This document shows positions 27,441-35,818 of a stretch of DNA of 64,000 bases, in pieces; position 1 is the stretch's first letter; every line of letters starts with the position of its first letter. Both the position numbers and the translations under genes were made by a program. Origin of the DNA: G963422445 sp963422445 (GTDB lineage Bacteria > Pseudomonadota > Alphaproteobacteria > Thalassobaculales > Thalassobaculaceae). The notes below the pieces were generated by a model, which searched no databases, was not told where the DNA came from, and was given only the letters and a program-made list of their open reading frames with translations. Where the stretch lies: positions 6,014,001 through 6,078,000 of the forward strand of contig OY729512.2 in the NCBI GenBank assembly GCA_963422445.2. The letters run 5' to 3'.

Positions 27441-27978
27441 TAGCCGAAACCCTCTTCGCCAGACTCAAAAGCACTGGCCTCGCCAACCGGATATCACCAG
27501 CCTTCGAGGATATGCGAGAAGCAATCCAACAGGCATGGACCTCTTCCCCCGCCAACCGCCAGCGGATAAGAACCCAAGTTGCCGGATCCTGATCCGTCCT
27601 CGGTGTTGAGGCAGCTTGAAACACCGGGCAACAGGTCAAGACTTTTCTGGATTGGTATGATACGGCGACGGCTTACCGATATCCGGCAGCGTGACGTATC
27701 CGGCCAATCATCGCACCATGAAAGCAATCGATCCGGATTGAGTCTGGAGATCTCCGCGATGTTCGACCGAAACAGAGCCACGATGCAGGATAGCAAAACA
27801 ACGATGGCCTTGCTGCTGGTACGGCCCCGGATAACGCCCTACTCTCGGGACCGACATGAACGTATCGCCAACCAGCACCCGGAATGCGCAAAAGGTGACG
27901 TGCACCGAAACCGGATTATCGACCCGCACGGTCCCAGGCAGCACAGAACCGCCGGCAATTCTTTTCCGATTGCAGTCA
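27441..27978. other. Intergenic DNA with a possible transposase scrap
   Basis: Between the IS427-type copy and the 3' end of hemH. A short plus-strand stretch at about 27445-27590 reads TLFARLKSTGLANRISPAFE and DMREAIQQAWTSSPANRQ. It looks like a decayed protein C-terminus, but I cannot assign it. The remainder shows no coding pattern. Confidence 0.4.
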
Positions 27979-29073
27979 TCATGAGCGAGACGCCGATGCT
28001 GCCGCCTCCGGCAACCAGCCCGATGTTTCGCGCAGTACCAGTTTTTCAAGGACATCGATCCCGGAGGCGCTGCCGTTGAGGCAAGGAATATAGGTGAATC
28101 GGGTACCGCCTGCCTTGAGAAACTCTTCCTTCAAGCCAATCGCCACTTCTTCCAGTGTCTCGAGACAATCGGCCGCGAATCCAGGCGCGATCACGGCCAC
28201 GCGGGTCACGCCGCTCGTCGGCAAGCTGCAAATCAGACTCTGTGCGTAAGGACGCAACCACTCCTCCCGCCCGAAACGGGACTGAAAGGTCAGGATTACC
28301 CGATCTTCGCGCCATCCAAGGGCTTCGGTCAGCAATCGCGTGGTATCGACGCACTGGTGGTAATACGGATCGCCGTTATCAACATAGCGTTTTGGCAATC
28401 CGTGAAACGAAGCCAGAAGGACGTCAGGCTCCCAGTCGAGACCGGCGATATGCGCGTGCACCGACAGTGCCAGAGCCGAAATATAGGCGGGGTCGCAGGA
28501 ATAGGCTGGCGCCGTGCGTATTGCCGGCTGCCACCGCATGCCACGTAGCACGTCGAACGCCTTGTCATAGACCGTCGCTGTCGTCGTTGCACTGTATTGT
28601 GGATACAGGGCAAAAAGGAGAATGCGCCGGCATCCTCTCGACTGCATCGCTTCCAGTTTTGCCGCGACCGAAGGCGAGCCGTATCGCATCGCCCAATCGA
28701 CATCAAGACCCGGTCCGGCCGCCGCGAAGCGATGTCCGAGACCTTCGGCCAGCGCCCGGGTAAACCGACGCAATGGCGACCCATCCGCCGTGCCATCCCA
28801 GACACTGCGATAGGCGTGGCTGGTCTTGAATGGGCGGACAGTCAGGATAATGAGGTTCAGTATCGGTTGCCAAAGCCAAGGATTGACCTCGATCACCCGA
28901 GGATCAGACAGAAATTCACGCAGATACCGGCGGACCGACCAGTAATCCGGTCCATCCGGGGTTCCAAGATTGATCAGCAGGGCACCCACCCGGTCAAACG
29001 GGTCCACGGAATTCTGTCCTGAATACCCTGTCCCATCGCCGATTTTCTGCGCCATCGTCGTCACACCGCTCAT
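27979..29073 (-). CDS. hemH: Ferrochelatase
   Basis: Inserts Fe2+ into protoporphyrin IX, the last step of heme synthesis. The 364-residue product contains GALLINLGTPDGPDYWSVRR and YLREFLSDPRVIEVNPW at the N-terminus, AMRYGSPSVAAKLEAM, ILLFALYPQYSATTTATVYD, the catalytic-His motif LLASFHGLPKRYVDNGDPY, FQSRFGREEWLRPY and VAVIAPGFAADCLETLEEVA with the second metal-site Glu. All match bacterial HemH. It follows infC on the same strand with a 53-bp gap. Aerobic hemF lies elsewhere in the window (41.1 kb), so heme genes are dispersed. Confidence 0.95.
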   Translation of the reverse strand: MSGVTTMAQKIGDGTGYSGQNSVDPFDRVGALLINLGTPDGPDYWSVRRYLREFLSDPRVIEVNPWLWQPILNLIILTVRPFKTSHAYRSVWDGTADGSPLRRFTRALAEGLGHRFAAAGPGLDVDWAMRYGSPSVAAKLEAMQSRGCRRILLFALYPQYSATTTATVYDKAFDVLRGMRWQPAIRTAPAYSCDPAYISALALSVHAHIAGLDWEPDVLLASFHGLPKRYVDNGDPYYHQCVDTTRLLTEALGWREDRVILTFQSRFGREEWLRPYAQSLICSLPTSGVTRVAVIAPGFAADCLETLEEVAIGLKEEFLKAGGTRFTYIPCLNGSASGIDVLEKLVLRETSGWLPEAAASASRS

Positions 29074-29126
29074 CAGCCCGGTTCCGCCGGATGGTCATTC
29101 GTGTTCACGCTGATGCGGCCGATCAC

Positions 29127-29663
29127 CTATTTTGGCGCAATGACCATGACCATCTGGCGACCTTCAAGCTTCGGAAATGCTTCGACCTTGGCAATCTCCT
29201 CGGTATCGTCTCTGACCCGATTGAGCACATTGACCCCGATCTCCTGATGCGCCATTTCCCGGCCGCGGAACCGAAGCGTAACTTTCACCTTGTCGCCCTC
29301 GCCGAGAAATTTTTCGACATTGCGCATCTTCACCCGATAATCGTGTTCATCGATGTTCGGGCGAAGCTTGATTTCCTTGATGTCGATCGTCTTCTGCTTC
29401 TTCCTCGCGTCGTTCTTCTTTTTCTGCGCCTCGTACTTATACTTGCCGTAGTCAAGTATCTTGCAAACGGGCGGGTCAGCGTGGGGTGAGACCTCGACGA
29501 GATCCAGACCATACTCCTCTGCTGCAGTCAGCGCCGTAGCAGTCCGCATCACGCCAAGTTGTTGGCCTTCGGGCGCGATGCAACGAACGACTTCGGCATT
29601 GATATCATGATTCACCCGCGGGCCTTCTTTGACCGGCTGGTGATTGAATGGCAACCTGGCGAT
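29127..29663 (-). CDS. infC: Translation initiation factor IF-3, probable AUC start
   Basis: IF-3 binds the 30S subunit, prevents premature 50S joining and checks the start codon. The product has the N-domain (GPRVNHDINAEVVRCIAPEG, then DLVEVSPHADPPVCKILDYG), the Lys-rich linker (KYEAQKKKNDARKKQKTIDI) and the C-domain (KEIKLRPNIDEHDYRVKMRN, VTLRFRGREMAHQEIG). There is no ATG or GTG in the right place. The codon at 29663-29661 is ATC, six nt after a perfect AAGGAGG, and gives I/M-ARLPFNHQPVKEGPRVN, the usual alphaproteobacterial beginning. The frame is closed by TAG immediately upstream. A TTG at 29654 is the only conventional alternative and is 15 nt from the Shine-Dalgarno sequence. Rare start codons in infC are known (AUU in Escherichia coli) and mediate autoregulation. 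Confidence 0.93.
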   Translation of the reverse strand: MARLPFNHQPVKEGPRVNHDINAEVVRCIAPEGQQLGVMRTATALTAAEEYGLDLVEVSPHADPPVCKILDYGKYKYEAQKKKNDARKKQKTIDIKEIKLRPNIDEHDYRVKMRNVEKFLGEGDKVKVTLRFRGREMAHQEIGVNVLNRVRDDTEEIAKVEAFPKLEGRQMVMVIAPK

Positions 29664-29669
29664 CTAACG

Positions 29670-29676
29670 CCTCCTT
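29670..29676 (-). promoter_or_regulatory. Shine-Dalgarno sequence deciding the infC start
   Basis: AAGGAGG on the minus strand, complementary to the 16S rRNA 3' end. It lies six nt before the ATC at 29663, the normal distance. It points to ATC, not the TTG nine bases further on, as the initiation codon. Confidence 0.8.
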
Positions 29677-29710
29677 ATATTGTCAGTTTCCGAAACGCCA
29701 CGCAGTTCCC

Positions 29711-31624
29711 TCACACGGGAACGCTCGCTTCTTCCTTTAGTCTAAGAACAGCGTCGTGCAAATCAAGGATTTCTTGCGCCTTGCCGCCAAGGCGGCGCAA
29801 CGCGACCGTGCCTTCCATCGCTTCACGAGTGCCGACAACGAGAATTGCAGGAATCTTGGCATTGCTGTGTTCACGGATCTTGTAGTTGATTTTCTCGTTG
29901 CGAAGGTCCGAAGCGAAGCGAAGGCCGGCCGCCTGACAAGCCACCGCGACCTCGCCGGCGTAGGCGTCGGCATCGCGGGTGATTGTGGCGACAACGCCCT
30001 GGACCGGCGCTAGCCAGAGTGGAAACCGGCCGGCATACTGTTCAATCAGAATGCCGATCCAGCGTTCCATGGAGCCGAGTATCGCCCTGTGCAGCATGAC
30101 CGGGCGACATCGGCTTCCATCCTGGGCGACATAGATGGCGTCAAGTCGTTCAGGCAATACGAAGTCAACCTGCAGGGTTCCGCATTGCCAGTCGCGGCCG
30201 ATCGCATCGCGCAACACGAATTCGAGCTTCGGTCCGTAAAAGGCACCCTCGCCGGAATTCAGCGTGGTCTCGAGGCCGGCAGCGTCACAGGCACCGCGCA
30301 GCGCCGCTTCGGCGCGATCCCAGGTTGCATCGTCGCCAGCCCGCACCGGCGGGCGATCGGAAAATTTGACATGGACATCTTCAAACCCGAAGTCCCGATA
30401 GATCTGGCGCAGCAGATCGCAGAAAACAATGCTCTCCGAAACGACCTGATCTTCGGTACAGAAAATGTGGGCGTCGTCCTGGGTGAAGGCCCGCACCCGC
30501 ATGATGCCATGCAACGCCCCCGACGGCTCGTTGCGGTGGCAAGAGCCGAACTCTGCGAGGCGTAGCGGCAGATCGCGATAGCTCTTGATCCCCTGTTTAT
30601 AGATCTGGACATGACCGGGGCAGTTCATCGGTTTGAGCGCCAGCATCCGGTCATCTTCACTTTCCGCCGTAAACATGTTCTCGCGGAATTTTTCCCAATG
30701 TCCCGAAGCTTCCCACAGCGAACGCTCAATGAGTTGCGGAGTCTTGATCTCGCGATAGTCACCCTGGTCCAGCCGACGGCGCACATGGGCTTCGATGATC
30801 CTATAGAGCGTCCAGCCGTCCGGATGCCAGAAAACCGACCCGGTAGCTTCTTCTTGCAGATGGAACAGCCCTAGTTCACGACCAAGCCGGCGGTGATCCC
30901 GCTTCTCGGCCTCTTCGAGCATGGTCAGGTAGGCTTTGAGATCCTTGTTGTCGCGCCATGCGGTTCCATAGATCCGTTGCAGCATCGGTCGCGATGAATC
31001 GCCGCGCCAGTAGGCGCCGGCGACGGTCATGAGCTTGAACGCGTGGCCGATATGACGGGTCGAAGGGACATGCGGGCCGCGACAAAGATCAAGAAAACCG
31101 CCCTGCCGATAGAAGGAAATCGACTGCTCCCCGGGAATCCCTTCGACAAGTTCGACCTTGAAGGGCTCATTAACCGCCCGATAATGAGCAATCGCCTCTT
31201 CCCGGCTCCAGACCTCGCGTCTGATCGTCTCGTCCCGGTCGACGATCTCATGCATACGCTGTTCAATCGCCGCAAGATCGTCAGGCGTAAACGGCGTTTC
31301 ACGGTAGAAATCGTAGTAGAACCCGTTCTCGACCGCCGGCCCAATGGTCACCTGGGTCTCGGGATAGAGTTCGAGCACGGCTTCGGCCATCACGTGGGCT
31401 GTATCATGTCGAATCAGTTCGAGCGCCGCATCGTCGCGCCGGGTCACGATCGACACAGCAGCGTTCCCGTCGATCACATGCGTGAGGTCGCATTCCTCGC
31501 CATCGACGACGATCATCACCGCGGCTCTGGCAAGCCCCGGGCCGATATCGGCAGCAATCCGGGCACCGTCAACCGGCATCTCATAAGACCGGATACTGCC
31601 ATCCGGCAAGATAATGTCAGGCAT
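29711..31624 (-). CDS. thrS: Threonyl-tRNA synthetase
   Basis: Class II aminoacyl-tRNA synthetase, 637 residues, full length. It has an N-terminal TGS domain, then the editing domain with HDTAHVMAEAVLELYPETQ and the late zinc-site residues in the SAD region (GGFLDLCRGPHVPSTRHIG). The catalytic core follows: motif 2 FGSCHRNEPSGALHGIMRVR with FTQDDAHIFCTEDQ, MNCPGHVQIYKQGIKSYRDL, and motif 3 MLHRAILGSMERWIGILIEQ. The anticodon-binding domain is at the C-terminus (VGTREAMEGTVALRRLGGKA). A GGGAGGA ribosome-binding site precedes the ATG at 31624. It is followed by infC after 47 bp, the conserved thrS-infC arrangement; rpmI and rplT do not follow here. Confidence 0.97.
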   Translation of the reverse strand: MPDIILPDGSIRSYEMPVDGARIAADIGPGLARAAVMIVVDGEECDLTHVIDGNAAVSIVTRRDDAALELIRHDTAHVMAEAVLELYPETQVTIGPAVENGFYYDFYRETPFTPDDLAAIEQRMHEIVDRDETIRREVWSREEAIAHYRAVNEPFKVELVEGIPGEQSISFYRQGGFLDLCRGPHVPSTRHIGHAFKLMTVAGAYWRGDSSRPMLQRIYGTAWRDNKDLKAYLTMLEEAEKRDHRRLGRELGLFHLQEEATGSVFWHPDGWTLYRIIEAHVRRRLDQGDYREIKTPQLIERSLWEASGHWEKFRENMFTAESEDDRMLALKPMNCPGHVQIYKQGIKSYRDLPLRLAEFGSCHRNEPSGALHGIMRVRAFTQDDAHIFCTEDQVVSESIVFCDLLRQIYRDFGFEDVHVKFSDRPPVRAGDDATWDRAEAALRGACDAAGLETTLNSGEGAFYGPKLEFVLRDAIGRDWQCGTLQVDFVLPERLDAIYVAQDGSRCRPVMLHRAILGSMERWIGILIEQYAGRFPLWLAPVQGVVATITRDADAYAGEVAVACQAAGLRFASDLRNEKINYKIREHSNAKIPAILVVGTREAMEGTVALRRLGGKAQEILDLHDAVLRLKEEASVPV

Positions 31625-31846
31625 TGAATCGTCCTCCCGACGAAACTGGCCAACGTGGTACTGACTGAAAGGGCCGTAATCGAAAGCGCTTGCGGTCCTG
31701 AGACACCCCGGACGCGATGTGGTCCGGAAAGGCCGAAACCTCAGATCGTCATTGTCTTGGAGAACTGCATGGCCTGATTTCGAAGTCTGCCGCGATGGCC
31801 CAATGTTTACCGAATACCGCTCGGATTTACAACACTGACCTTTGTG

Positions 31847-33000
31847 CTAGTAGATTGATCCCAACGTTTGGACCCTTCTTTTTCTTGCGGCGATGATGGT
31901 ATCGGGATCGGCGGGCCAGACGAAGGGCCTGGCTTCGGTGGTGTTGTGTTCGTCGATGACGCGGCGGATGGCGTCCTGGAGTTCGCGTCCGGAGCGGCAG
32001 ACGCCGTATTTGAGACGGCGTCGTGTCAGCTTGGCGAAGACGCCTTCGAGCGCGTTCAGCCACGCGCTTGAGGTGGGGTGACGTGGAAGGTCGAGCGCGG
32101 ATGGCGTGCGAGCCAGACCCGGACTTCCTTGTGCTTGTGAGTGGCGTCGTTGTCGAGGATGGCATAGACCGGGACGCCGGCGGGTATCGTGCGCGCGATG
32201 CGGTTGAGGAATCTCGGGAACGCCTGGTGGCGATGCCGACTGGCGTGCTGGTCGATGACCGTGCCGTCGAGCAGGTCAGGGCGGCAAACAGCATCGTCGT
32301 GCCGTTGCGCATGGAATCATGTGTCATGGTGGCGCCGCGGCCTTTCTTCAGCGGCAGGCCGGGCTATGTGTGGTCGCGGGCCTGACGGTGCGACGTGTCA
32401 TCGATCGACAGCACGACCGCGTGAGCCGGCGGCGCAACGGAGAGGCCGACGATGTCGGTCAGCGTCTCGACGAAAGCGGGATCGTTCGAAAGCGTGAACG
32501 GCCGCCAGCGGTGCGGCATCAGGCCATACGCCTGCCAGACCGCCCAGACCCTCGAAGCGGCAACCCCCACAGCCTTCGCCATCGCCCGCAGCGTCCAGTG
32601 GGTCGCCGCGTGAGGCGGCGAGGTGTGGGTCAACCCGACGATCTTCGCCTCTGGCTCAAGAGCCAGAGGCGTCTTGCCCGGCGGGCGCGTCTTGTCCCGC
32701 AGAAGTCCGTCCACACCGTCTTCCATAGAAGCGGTCCTGCCAGCGCCAGACACTGTTCTTCGCCTTGCCGGTCTCTCTCATGATGGCCATCCTGCCGAGC
32801 CCATCGTCGCTCAGAAGACCGATGCGCGCCCGCCAGACGTGCTTCTGCGGGCTCTTCGGGTCCGGGACAACCGTTTCAAGGCGATGCCGGTCGCCTGAAG
32901 TGAGCGTGAATGAAACACCAGGGCGCATCTTGCAGAGCTCCGTGATCGACAAATCAGAAGAACATAATAACGGATATACTTGTAACGATCTATCCACTAG
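31847..33000 (-). mobile_element. IS630-family element, transposase broken (copy 1)
   Basis: Bounded by CTAG at both sides, with ends related by TAGTRGATNGAT-type inverted repeats. The minus strand encodes an IS630 transposase in several frames: a first part starting MRPGVSFTLTSGDRHRLETV (about 32930), a middle part with WTLRAMAKAVGVAASRVWAV, and a C-terminal part with DDE-region text around 31870-32330. At least two frameshifts and small deletions separate them (near 32700, 32370 and 32080), so it cannot make one protein. This copy retains a helix-turn-helix segment deleted in the copy at 56000-57029. Confidence 0.8.
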
Positions 33001-33201
33001 ATAGTGTCGTCACGAAATGCCACCCCAGAGCGTATGATGTCCATCTCTACCGGCACCGGCATTTGGTGGAGAACGCCTTTCTGTGGCTCAAGCACTGGCG
33101 TGGGATTGCCACGCGATACGCCAAGAATGCCGCATCGGTTCTTGCCGCGGTGCAGATCCGGTGTCTGGCGCTCTGGGCTGGTATTTCGTGACGACACTAT
33201 C
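33000..33201 (+). mobile_element. 202-bp internally deleted IS427-type derivative
   Basis: A miniature element with 19-bp perfect inverted termini (GATAGTGTCGTCACGAAAT at 33000-33018 and its complement at 33183-33201), flanked by TA. Its body is the last part of the IS427-type transposase gene (AYDVHLYRHRHLVENAF and onward). The left terminus matches the right end of the full-length copy, not its left end, which diverges after 13 bp. Confidence 0.8.
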
Positions 33202-33302
33202 TAAGTGTCTGACCTAAAATTGGGTGCTTATACGCCTAACTAGCCAAAGGGGTTGACGGCATCCCGAAATTGGTCATAATGCTATCCAACATGGAGGAAG
33301 GA

Positions 33303-34244
33303 ATGACGCAGAAAGCACCGGGACGCTCTCACCGCATCGGCATGACGGTCATGGAATTGCTGCGCCGGTTTCCCGACGATGCGACGGCGGAAAAGTGGTT
33401 CGAGGAGGCCCGTTGGCCGGAAGGGCGTTTCTGCCCCGATTGTGGCTCTGTTAACACCGTCGCCATCGCGAGCCGAAAGCCCATGCCCTACCGTTGCCGC
33501 GATTGTCGGGCGCACTTCTCGGTGCGAAAGGGGACCGTCATGCAGTCGAGCAAGCTCGGCCTCCAGAAATGGGCCATTGCGCTCTACATGATGACGACCG
33601 GCATCAAGGGGACGAGCAGCATGAAACTCTACCGTGAAGTTGGCATTCGCCAAGCGACGGCGTGGTTCCTCATGCAGCGTATCCGAGAAGGCTTCATAGA
33701 CGGCTTCAACAAGCCCTTCCCCGGCCCGGTAGAGGCGGACGAAACGGCAGTCGGTGGCAAGAGGAAAAATATGCCGAAGAAGAAGCGGGCGGCGCTGACG
33801 GGGCGCGGCTCTGTGGGCAAGGCCATCGTCGCGGGCGTGAAAGACCGGGAGAGCAAACAGGTAAGCGCGGCGGTTGTCGAGCACACCGACGCGAAGACCT
33901 TGCAGGGTTTCGTGCTCGACCGGACAGAAAGCACGGCGAAGGTCTATACGGACGAGTCGCGGGCCTATATCGGCCTGTCCCGCGCTCATGAGGCGGTCAA
34001 TCACAGCGCGGGCGAGTATGTCCGGGGCGAAGCCACCGTGAACGGGATGGAGGGCTTCTGGAGCCTCTTCAAGCGGGGCTACCACGGCACCTTCCATCAC
34101 CTGTCCGAAAAGCACTTGGATCGTTATGTGCAGGAGTTCACGGGCCGCAACAACATCCGCGACATGGACACGCTCGATCAAATGGTGTTCCTCGCCCGCG
34201 CGATTGTCGGCAAGCGGCTCCGCTATCGTGACCTCGCGGGCTGA
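33303..34244 (+). CDS. IS1595-family transposase
   Basis: A DDE transposase of about 313 residues. The ATG at 33303 (MTQKAPGRSHRIGMTVMELL) follows GGAGGAAGG, so I prefer it to a start 33 bp upstream. An N-terminal zinc ribbon is visible (CPDCGSVNTVAIA and YRCRDCRAHFSVRKGTVMQ), then GIKGTSSMKLYREVGIRQAT. The catalytic domain has VEADETAVGGKRKN, KVYTDESRAYIGL and the Glu region GMEGFWSLFKRGYHGTFHHL. No stop or frameshift is seen. Two bases short of contact with the methyltransferase gene downstream, it probably drives that gene too. Confidence 0.93.
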   Translation: MTQKAPGRSHRIGMTVMELLRRFPDDATAEKWFEEARWPEGRFCPDCGSVNTVAIASRKPMPYRCRDCRAHFSVRKGTVMQSSKLGLQKWAIALYMMTTGIKGTSSMKLYREVGIRQATAWFLMQRIREGFIDGFNKPFPGPVEADETAVGGKRKNMPKKKRAALTGRGSVGKAIVAGVKDRESKQVSAAVVEHTDAKTLQGFVLDRTESTAKVYTDESRAYIGLSRAHEAVNHSAGEYVRGEATVNGMEGFWSLFKRGYHGTFHHLSEKHLDRYVQEFTGRNNIRDMDTLDQMVFLARAIVGKRLRYRDLAG

Positions 34245-34250
34245 TCCGCC

Positions 34251-34967
34251 ATGGCGCTGCAGGATGTCGCCGGGGTCGAGCTCGATCTTGACCGCGCCGC
34301 CAAACCGCACCAGCCCGCCGAGCCTGACCGCTACGAGCCTGTCAGCAGCGTATGGGAGGGGAACGACGCGGACCTGCTGGAAGCGATGTTCGCGTTCGAT
34401 CCGTCCATCCCGGTCGACCCGATGATCCTCGACGCAACCTACAACTACGGACGGCTCTGGAAGGGATCGGTGCGGCGCGTGGTCTCGATGGACATCGATC
34501 CCCGCTACAAGCCGATGATCGTCGGCGACAACCGGAAGATGGAAGGCATCCCCGACCCGACCTTCGGCGTGGTGGTCTACGATCCCCCGCATGTCGGCCC
34601 GCAGGGACGCGACAAGAGCCGCAAGCGGTTCGACGAGGATTTCGGCGCGACGGTCGAATGCGGGAAGGAACAGGGCTGGACGCTTAGCTACCTGTACCCG
34701 CCGTTTCTCGAACAGGCGAAGCGGGTATTGAAGCCGAAGGGTCTGCCGCTGGCGAAGATGACCGACATGGTGAACTGCCACCGCTCTAAATGGCCGCATT
34801 GCGACTTCATGCGGATGGCCGACGAGGCTGGGTTCACGGTCTGCGATCTGATCGTGAAGATTCGGACAGGGCCGATGGTCTCGACGCAGTGGAAGAAGGC
34901 GCACCACGCGAGAAAGCGGCATTGCTTCTGGATCGTCTGTCGCAACGGGCAAAGCTGCGAGAGATAA
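34251..34967 (+). CDS. DNA methyltransferase carried by IS1595 transposon
   Basis: A 238-residue class I S-adenosylmethionine-dependent methyltransferase. The AdoMet-binding and acidic-loop region is VDPMILDATYNYGRLWKG and VVSMDIDPRYKPMIVGDN. The catalytic motif is VVYDPPHVGPQG; a DPP(Y/F/H/W) motif is typical of N6-adenine or N4-cytosine DNA methylases. Tail text, RTGPMVSTQWKKAHHARKRH, resembles related phage and transposon methylases. It lies 6 bp after the transposase stop and just upstream of the decayed endonuclease, which implies a modification partner. It lacks a separate target-recognition domain of obvious size, so the sequence specificity cannot be guessed. Confidence 0.75.
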   Translation: MALQDVAGVELDLDRAAKPHQPAEPDRYEPVSSVWEGNDADLLEAMFAFDPSIPVDPMILDATYNYGRLWKGSVRRVVSMDIDPRYKPMIVGDNRKMEGIPDPTFGVVVYDPPHVGPQGRDKSRKRFDEDFGATVECGKEQGWTLSYLYPPFLEQAKRVLKPKGLPLAKMTDMVNCHRSKWPHCDFMRMADEAGFTVCDLIVKIRTGPMVSTQWKKAHHARKRHCFWIVCRNGQSCER

Positions 34968-34970
34968 CCC

Positions 34971-35541
34971 GTGCGTGCGTATAACCCGCTCAGCGTCGAT
35001 GAGCGGGGCCAGAATGCGGCGCGGGTCTGATGAGCTCCCCAGCCGCTTCGGTGCCACCCGAACCGACCTTCGACGGTGCCGGCGTCTACACGATCCACTA
35101 TGGCGGACCGTTCGATGCCTACAGGGACATGACGGGGCCGATCTGTCGGGAAGGCTGACCCGCCCGGCAAACGGCAGGGACGGTCCCGCACAAGAGCCGC
35201 ACGGGTGGTTCTCCATGATCGGCTGACCAAACATGCCCGTTCGATAGAGCAGGCAGAGAATCTCGACCTACGGGATTTCTCGTGCCGGTGGCTCGGTCTC
35301 GACGAGGTATGGATCGGGCTAACCGAGCAGGTTATGATCGCCGAATATCGCCCAATGTGGAATGTGGTCGTGGCTGGTTTCGGGATCAACGATCCAGGCA
35401 AGGGACGCACGGGACAGCGGAAGGCGCAATGGAATACCCCCTGCATCCGGGCAGGCCATACACAGGCAACTTGAGGCCGCGCGACGAAACGTCAGGCGAC
35501 ATCCTGGCGGCGGTCCACTTGACACAGAAGGGGAAGAGATG
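34971..35541 (+). pseudogene. Eco29kI-family GIY-YIG restriction endonuclease, decayed
   Basis: Three successive frames form a recognisable Eco29kI-type enzyme. They give RAYNPLSVDERGQNAARV (from 34971), then FDGAGVYTIHYGGPFDAYRD (35030 onward), then ADPPGKRQGRSRTRAARVVL, LTKHARSIEQAENLDLRDFS, LDEVWIGLTEQVMIAEYRPM and NVVVAGFGINDPGKGRTGQ, and finally LHPGRPYTGNLRP. The GIY half of the nuclease motif is GVYTIHYGG. The YIG half would be IYVGKA, but two bases are missing at about 35143, which destroys it. Further indels lie near 35028 and 35435. The family cleaves DNA with a GIY-YIG active site. It is inactive as written, which would leave the methyltransferase as a solitary enzyme. Confidence 0.75.
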
Positions 35542-35754
35542 AGCAAGAAATCGAGAGAACCCCACCCGATTGAACGGCGTACCGTTCGGGTGAAACCGCA
35601 TGTCTACCAGCCGAGCAAGGCGGAGCTTGAAGAACCGGTGCGGATCGACGCGACGCCGGAGGAGGCCGCGAGGGCCATGTTCTGCGCCGTCAAGCCGCCC
35701 GACCCGATGCTGCGGAGGCCGAGCAGGAAACCTCCAGTCTCGTCAACATCTTAG
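35539..35754 (+). CDS. Small basic transposon-borne protein, unknown
   Basis: A 71-residue open frame from an ATG with a good GAAGGGGAAGAG ribosome-binding site, at the end of the IS1595 cargo. It is hydrophilic and basic at the start (MSKKSREPHPIERRTVRVKP), with an acidic middle (DATPEEAARAMFCAVKPP). I do not recognise a family. Placed directly after the endonuclease remnant and ending just before the right terminal repeat, it could be a controller or an accessory of the cargo, but nothing shows this. Confidence 0.45.
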   Translation: MSKKSREPHPIERRTVRVKPHVYQPSKAELEEPVRIDATPEEAARAMFCAVKPPDPMLRRPSRKPPVSSTS

Positions 35755-35818
35755 GCGCCATCTGGCTAGTTAGGCGTATAATCCCCTAAAATTGGTTAGT
35801 GTTTGAATCATAATGATA

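Larger units (their letters stand above)
33222..35785 (+). mobile_element. IS1595-family transposon with restriction-modification cargo
   Basis: A 2,564-bp element. Inverted repeats at about 33222-33245 and 35762-35785 share ATACGCCTAACTAGCC. The perfect 8-bp target duplication CTAAAATT is at 33214-33221 and 35786-35793. Cargo in order: transposase, DNA methyltransferase, remnant of an Eco29kI-type endonuclease, and a small gene of unknown function. All lie on the plus strand in close succession. Passenger genes are known for parts of the IS1595 family. Confidence 0.88.

Noticed and set aside
33282..35234. A 650-codon minus-strand frame across the IS1595 transposon
   Set aside because: It spans the antisense of two genes with clear families (transposase, methyltransferase) and crosses the decayed endonuclease. 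It is a GC-driven shadow despite its length.
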